Made by a program: the position numbers and the translations under genes. The notes under the pieces were generated by a model. The model did not search any database and was not told the DNA's origin. It saw nothing but the letters and a program-made list of their open reading frames with translations. This document shows positions 15,895 through 17,400 of a DNA stretch of 17,400 bases, in pieces; position 1 is the first letter of the stretch, and each line of letters begins with the position of its first letter. The DNA is taken from assembly GCA_002412555.1 (NCBI GenBank), contig DHVH01000067.1, positions 1 through 17,400 on the forward strand. The letters run 5' to 3'. Origin of the DNA: Marinilabiliaceae bacterium UBA5213. Lineage in GTDB: Bacteria > Bacteroidota > Bacteroidia > Bacteroidales > Marinilabiliaceae.

Positions 15895-17295
15895 ATGAAT
15901 TTAAAACTGTTTTTGATGAGAATTGTGTTTTTTATACTGTTGACGGTTATCAGTGTTTCTATGTTTGGTCATAAGAAATACAAAGCCAATTGGAAATCAA
16001 TTGATACCAGACCAGTGCCTGAATGGTTTGTGGATGCTAAATTTGGTGTCTTTGTGCATTGGGGTCTGTATTCAGTTCCTTCCTGGGGGCCTACTGATGG
16101 CAAGGTGTATGATGGTTATTCGGAGTGGTATTGGATGCGGTTAACAGAACCCGATTCAGTGACTGGCAGGAAGTTTATTGATTTTCATGAAAAGACTTAT
16201 GGGAAAGATTTTCGTTACCAGGATTTTGCATCACAATTTAAAGCGGAATTGTTTAATCCAGCACAATGGGCTGAGGTTATTGAGCAGTCCGGAGCAAAAT
16301 ATGTGGTTTTAACCTCAAAACATCACGATGGATTCACACTGTGGCCAAGTAAGCATGCCTGGAATTGGAATTCTGTCGATGTAGGCCCTCACCGGGATTT
16401 AGCTGGTGAACTAACAGATGCAGTTCGTAAGAAAGGTCTGCGTATGGGGTTTTATTACTCGCTTTATGAGTGGTTTAATCCCCTGTATATAGAGGATGTT
16501 GATAAGTACGTCGATCAACACATGTTACCTCAAATGAAAGATCTTGTGGAACGTTATAAGCCTGAGATCTTTTGGCCTGACGGTGAATGGGGACATCCCA
16601 GCAAGACTTGGAGAAGTCCGGAGTTTCTGGCCTGGTTGTACAATGAATCACCGGTAAAGGCTACCGTTGTTGTCAATGACCGCTGGGGCGAAGAAACTCG
16701 CAGCAAACATGGAGATTTTTACACTACAGAGTACGATTTGATTCATCACGACAAGGTAGGAGATCTTGTAATTCAGCATCCGTGGGAAGAAACCAGAGGC
16801 ATAGGCGGATCATTTGGGTACAATCGAAACGAGCAACTGGAGAACTACGAAAGTTCTGAATTTTTGATTCACTACCTAATCAATAAGGTGGCTCGAGGAG
16901 GTAATTTATTACTCAATATAGGCCCCACTGCTGATGGAAGGATCCCCGTTATTCAGCAAAAGATTTTGAGGGATATGGGTGATTGGTTGGCGATTAACGG
17001 AGATGCTATTTATGGTACCCGCGCATGGGATCATGCGCCTGCTATTAGTTCCCAAACCACTCAGTATTATACAACCAAAGGGTCTGATCTTTATTTGATT
17101 GTAACTCAATGGACTGACAAGCCAATTTATATTGGTTTATCCGGTCAGGTGAATGAGGTGCAAATGTTGGGGTTCGAGGGAGAGATCGATTATCAATTAA
17201 GTGGTGCAGGGGTAACGATAAACCCACCTGTCCTTAGCTATTTAAATAGTCCATCATCTGTGGCATGGGTTTATAAAATAAGTGGTGCTTTATAA
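15895..17295 (+). CDS. GH29 alpha-L-fucosidase
   Basis: This 466-aa protein is a retaining alpha-L-fucosidase of GH29. The N-terminus has a hydrophobic signal (about 1-25) without a lipobox, so it is probably periplasmic. Family motifs include FGVFVHWGLYSVPSW (50-64), SKHHDGF (141-147), the nucleophile Asp229 in FWPDGEW, VNDRWG (260-265) and HPWEETRGIGGSFGYN (295-310). Glu298 there matches the acid/base of the Thermotoga enzyme, which places it in the broad-specificity GH29-A branch. GGNLLLNIGP (335-344) closes the barrel, and the last 90 residues form the usual C-terminal beta domain. The ATG at 15895 is preferred over an in-frame TTG at 15886. A lipoprotein gene follows after 14 bp and is probably co-transcribed. 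It would remove fucose branches from products of the lyase and GH5 enzymes. Confidence 0.95.
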   Translation: MNLKLFLMRIVFFILLTVISVSMFGHKKYKANWKSIDTRPVPEWFVDAKFGVFVHWGLYSVPSWGPTDGKVYDGYSEWYWMRLTEPDSVTGRKFIDFHEKTYGKDFRYQDFASQFKAELFNPAQWAEVIEQSGAKYVVLTSKHHDGFTLWPSKHAWNWNSVDVGPHRDLAGELTDAVRKKGLRMGFYYSLYEWFNPLYIEDVDKYVDQHMLPQMKDLVERYKPEIFWPDGEWGHPSKTWRSPEFLAWLYNESPVKATVVVNDRWGEETRSKHGDFYTTEYDLIHHDKVGDLVIQHPWEETRGIGGSFGYNRNEQLENYESSEFLIHYLINKVARGGNLLLNIGPTADGRIPVIQQKILRDMGDWLAINGDAIYGTRAWDHAPAISSQTTQYYTTKGSDLYLIVTQWTDKPIYIGLSGQVNEVQMLGFEGEIDYQLSGAGVTINPPVLSYLNSPSSVAWVYKISGAL

Positions 17296-17309
17296 GAATT
17301 TATACGAAA

Positions 17310-17400
17310 ATGAAAAAATACAATATATTAATTCTACTATTCCTATTGTTATCTGTTTTTTCGTGCAAAACGCAGACCGAAATAGAGATGACGCAATTGC
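17310..17400 (+). CDS. N-terminal fragment of a lipoprotein gene
   Basis: The ATG at 17310 opens a frame that runs off the right edge after 30 complete codons. The visible part is a lipoprotein signal: a short basic start (MKKYN), a Leu/Ile-rich core and a lipobox ending in VFSC. It lies 14 bp after the GH29 stop on the same strand, so it is probably part of the same operon. The mature protein begins CKTQTEIEMTQL, too short to name a family. Another glycosidase, sulfatase or esterase lipoprotein of the PUL would be typical. Confidence 0.75.
   Translation, partial: MKKYNILILLFLLLSVFSCKTQTEIEMTQL

Noticed and set aside
1..17400. SusC/SusD genes, tRNA or rRNA genes, integrase or insertion sequence ends
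   Set aside because: None was seen on either strand. The only trace of a mobile element is the intron remnant.

Overview
The window looks like a stretch of a Bacteroidota chromosome, probably a marine or sediment member near the Marinilabiliales (the order is an inference). The evidence is a hybrid two-component regulator of the SusR/BT-type, a C-terminal type IX secretion (T9SS) sorting domain, lipoproteins with short Bacteroidota-style signals, AT-rich intergenic DNA and promoter-like TAnnTTTG elements. The content is that of a polysaccharide utilisation locus (PUL). No SusC/SusD pair lies in the window, so the locus either extends past an edge or imports its products by other means.

Layout from left to right. 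(1) 2-223: the C-terminal tail of an unidentified protein, then a 334-bp gap. (2) 558-2868, plus strand: a small exported GH5 glycosidase followed by a GH88 unsaturated-glucuronyl hydrolase lipoprotein, ending at a strong intrinsic terminator. (3) 2951-about 3106: a stretch with the conserved 5' (domain I) sequence of a group II intron, beginning just after that terminator and broken off early. (4) 3219-9415, minus strand: a hybrid two-component regulator (1316 aa) and, downstream of it, a GH141-like parallel beta-helix protein. (5) 9716-11647, plus strand and divergent from the regulator: a heparinase II/III-type polysaccharide lyase. (6) 11800-15687: a 1295-aa T9SS-exported protein with five tandem beta-sandwich modules, Thr-Asp-Pro linkers, a GH5 domain and a sorting domain, ending at a second strong terminator. 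(7) 15895-17295: a GH29 alpha-L-fucosidase, and 14 bp further on the first codons of a lipoprotein gene that runs off the window.

How the parts may work together (inference). The modular GH5 would cut the polymer outside the cell. The lyase would cut at uronic acid residues and leave unsaturated ends, which the GH88 removes. The GH29 and perhaps the GH141-like protein would remove fucose, and the small GH5, which has no sorting domain, would finish oligosaccharides in the periplasm. The regulator would sense a released oligosaccharide through its periplasmic propellers. The set suggests an acidic, fucose-bearing polymer with a beta-glucan-like or other GH5-cleavable backbone, such as a microbial or algal exopolysaccharide. 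The exact substrate cannot be read from sequence alone.
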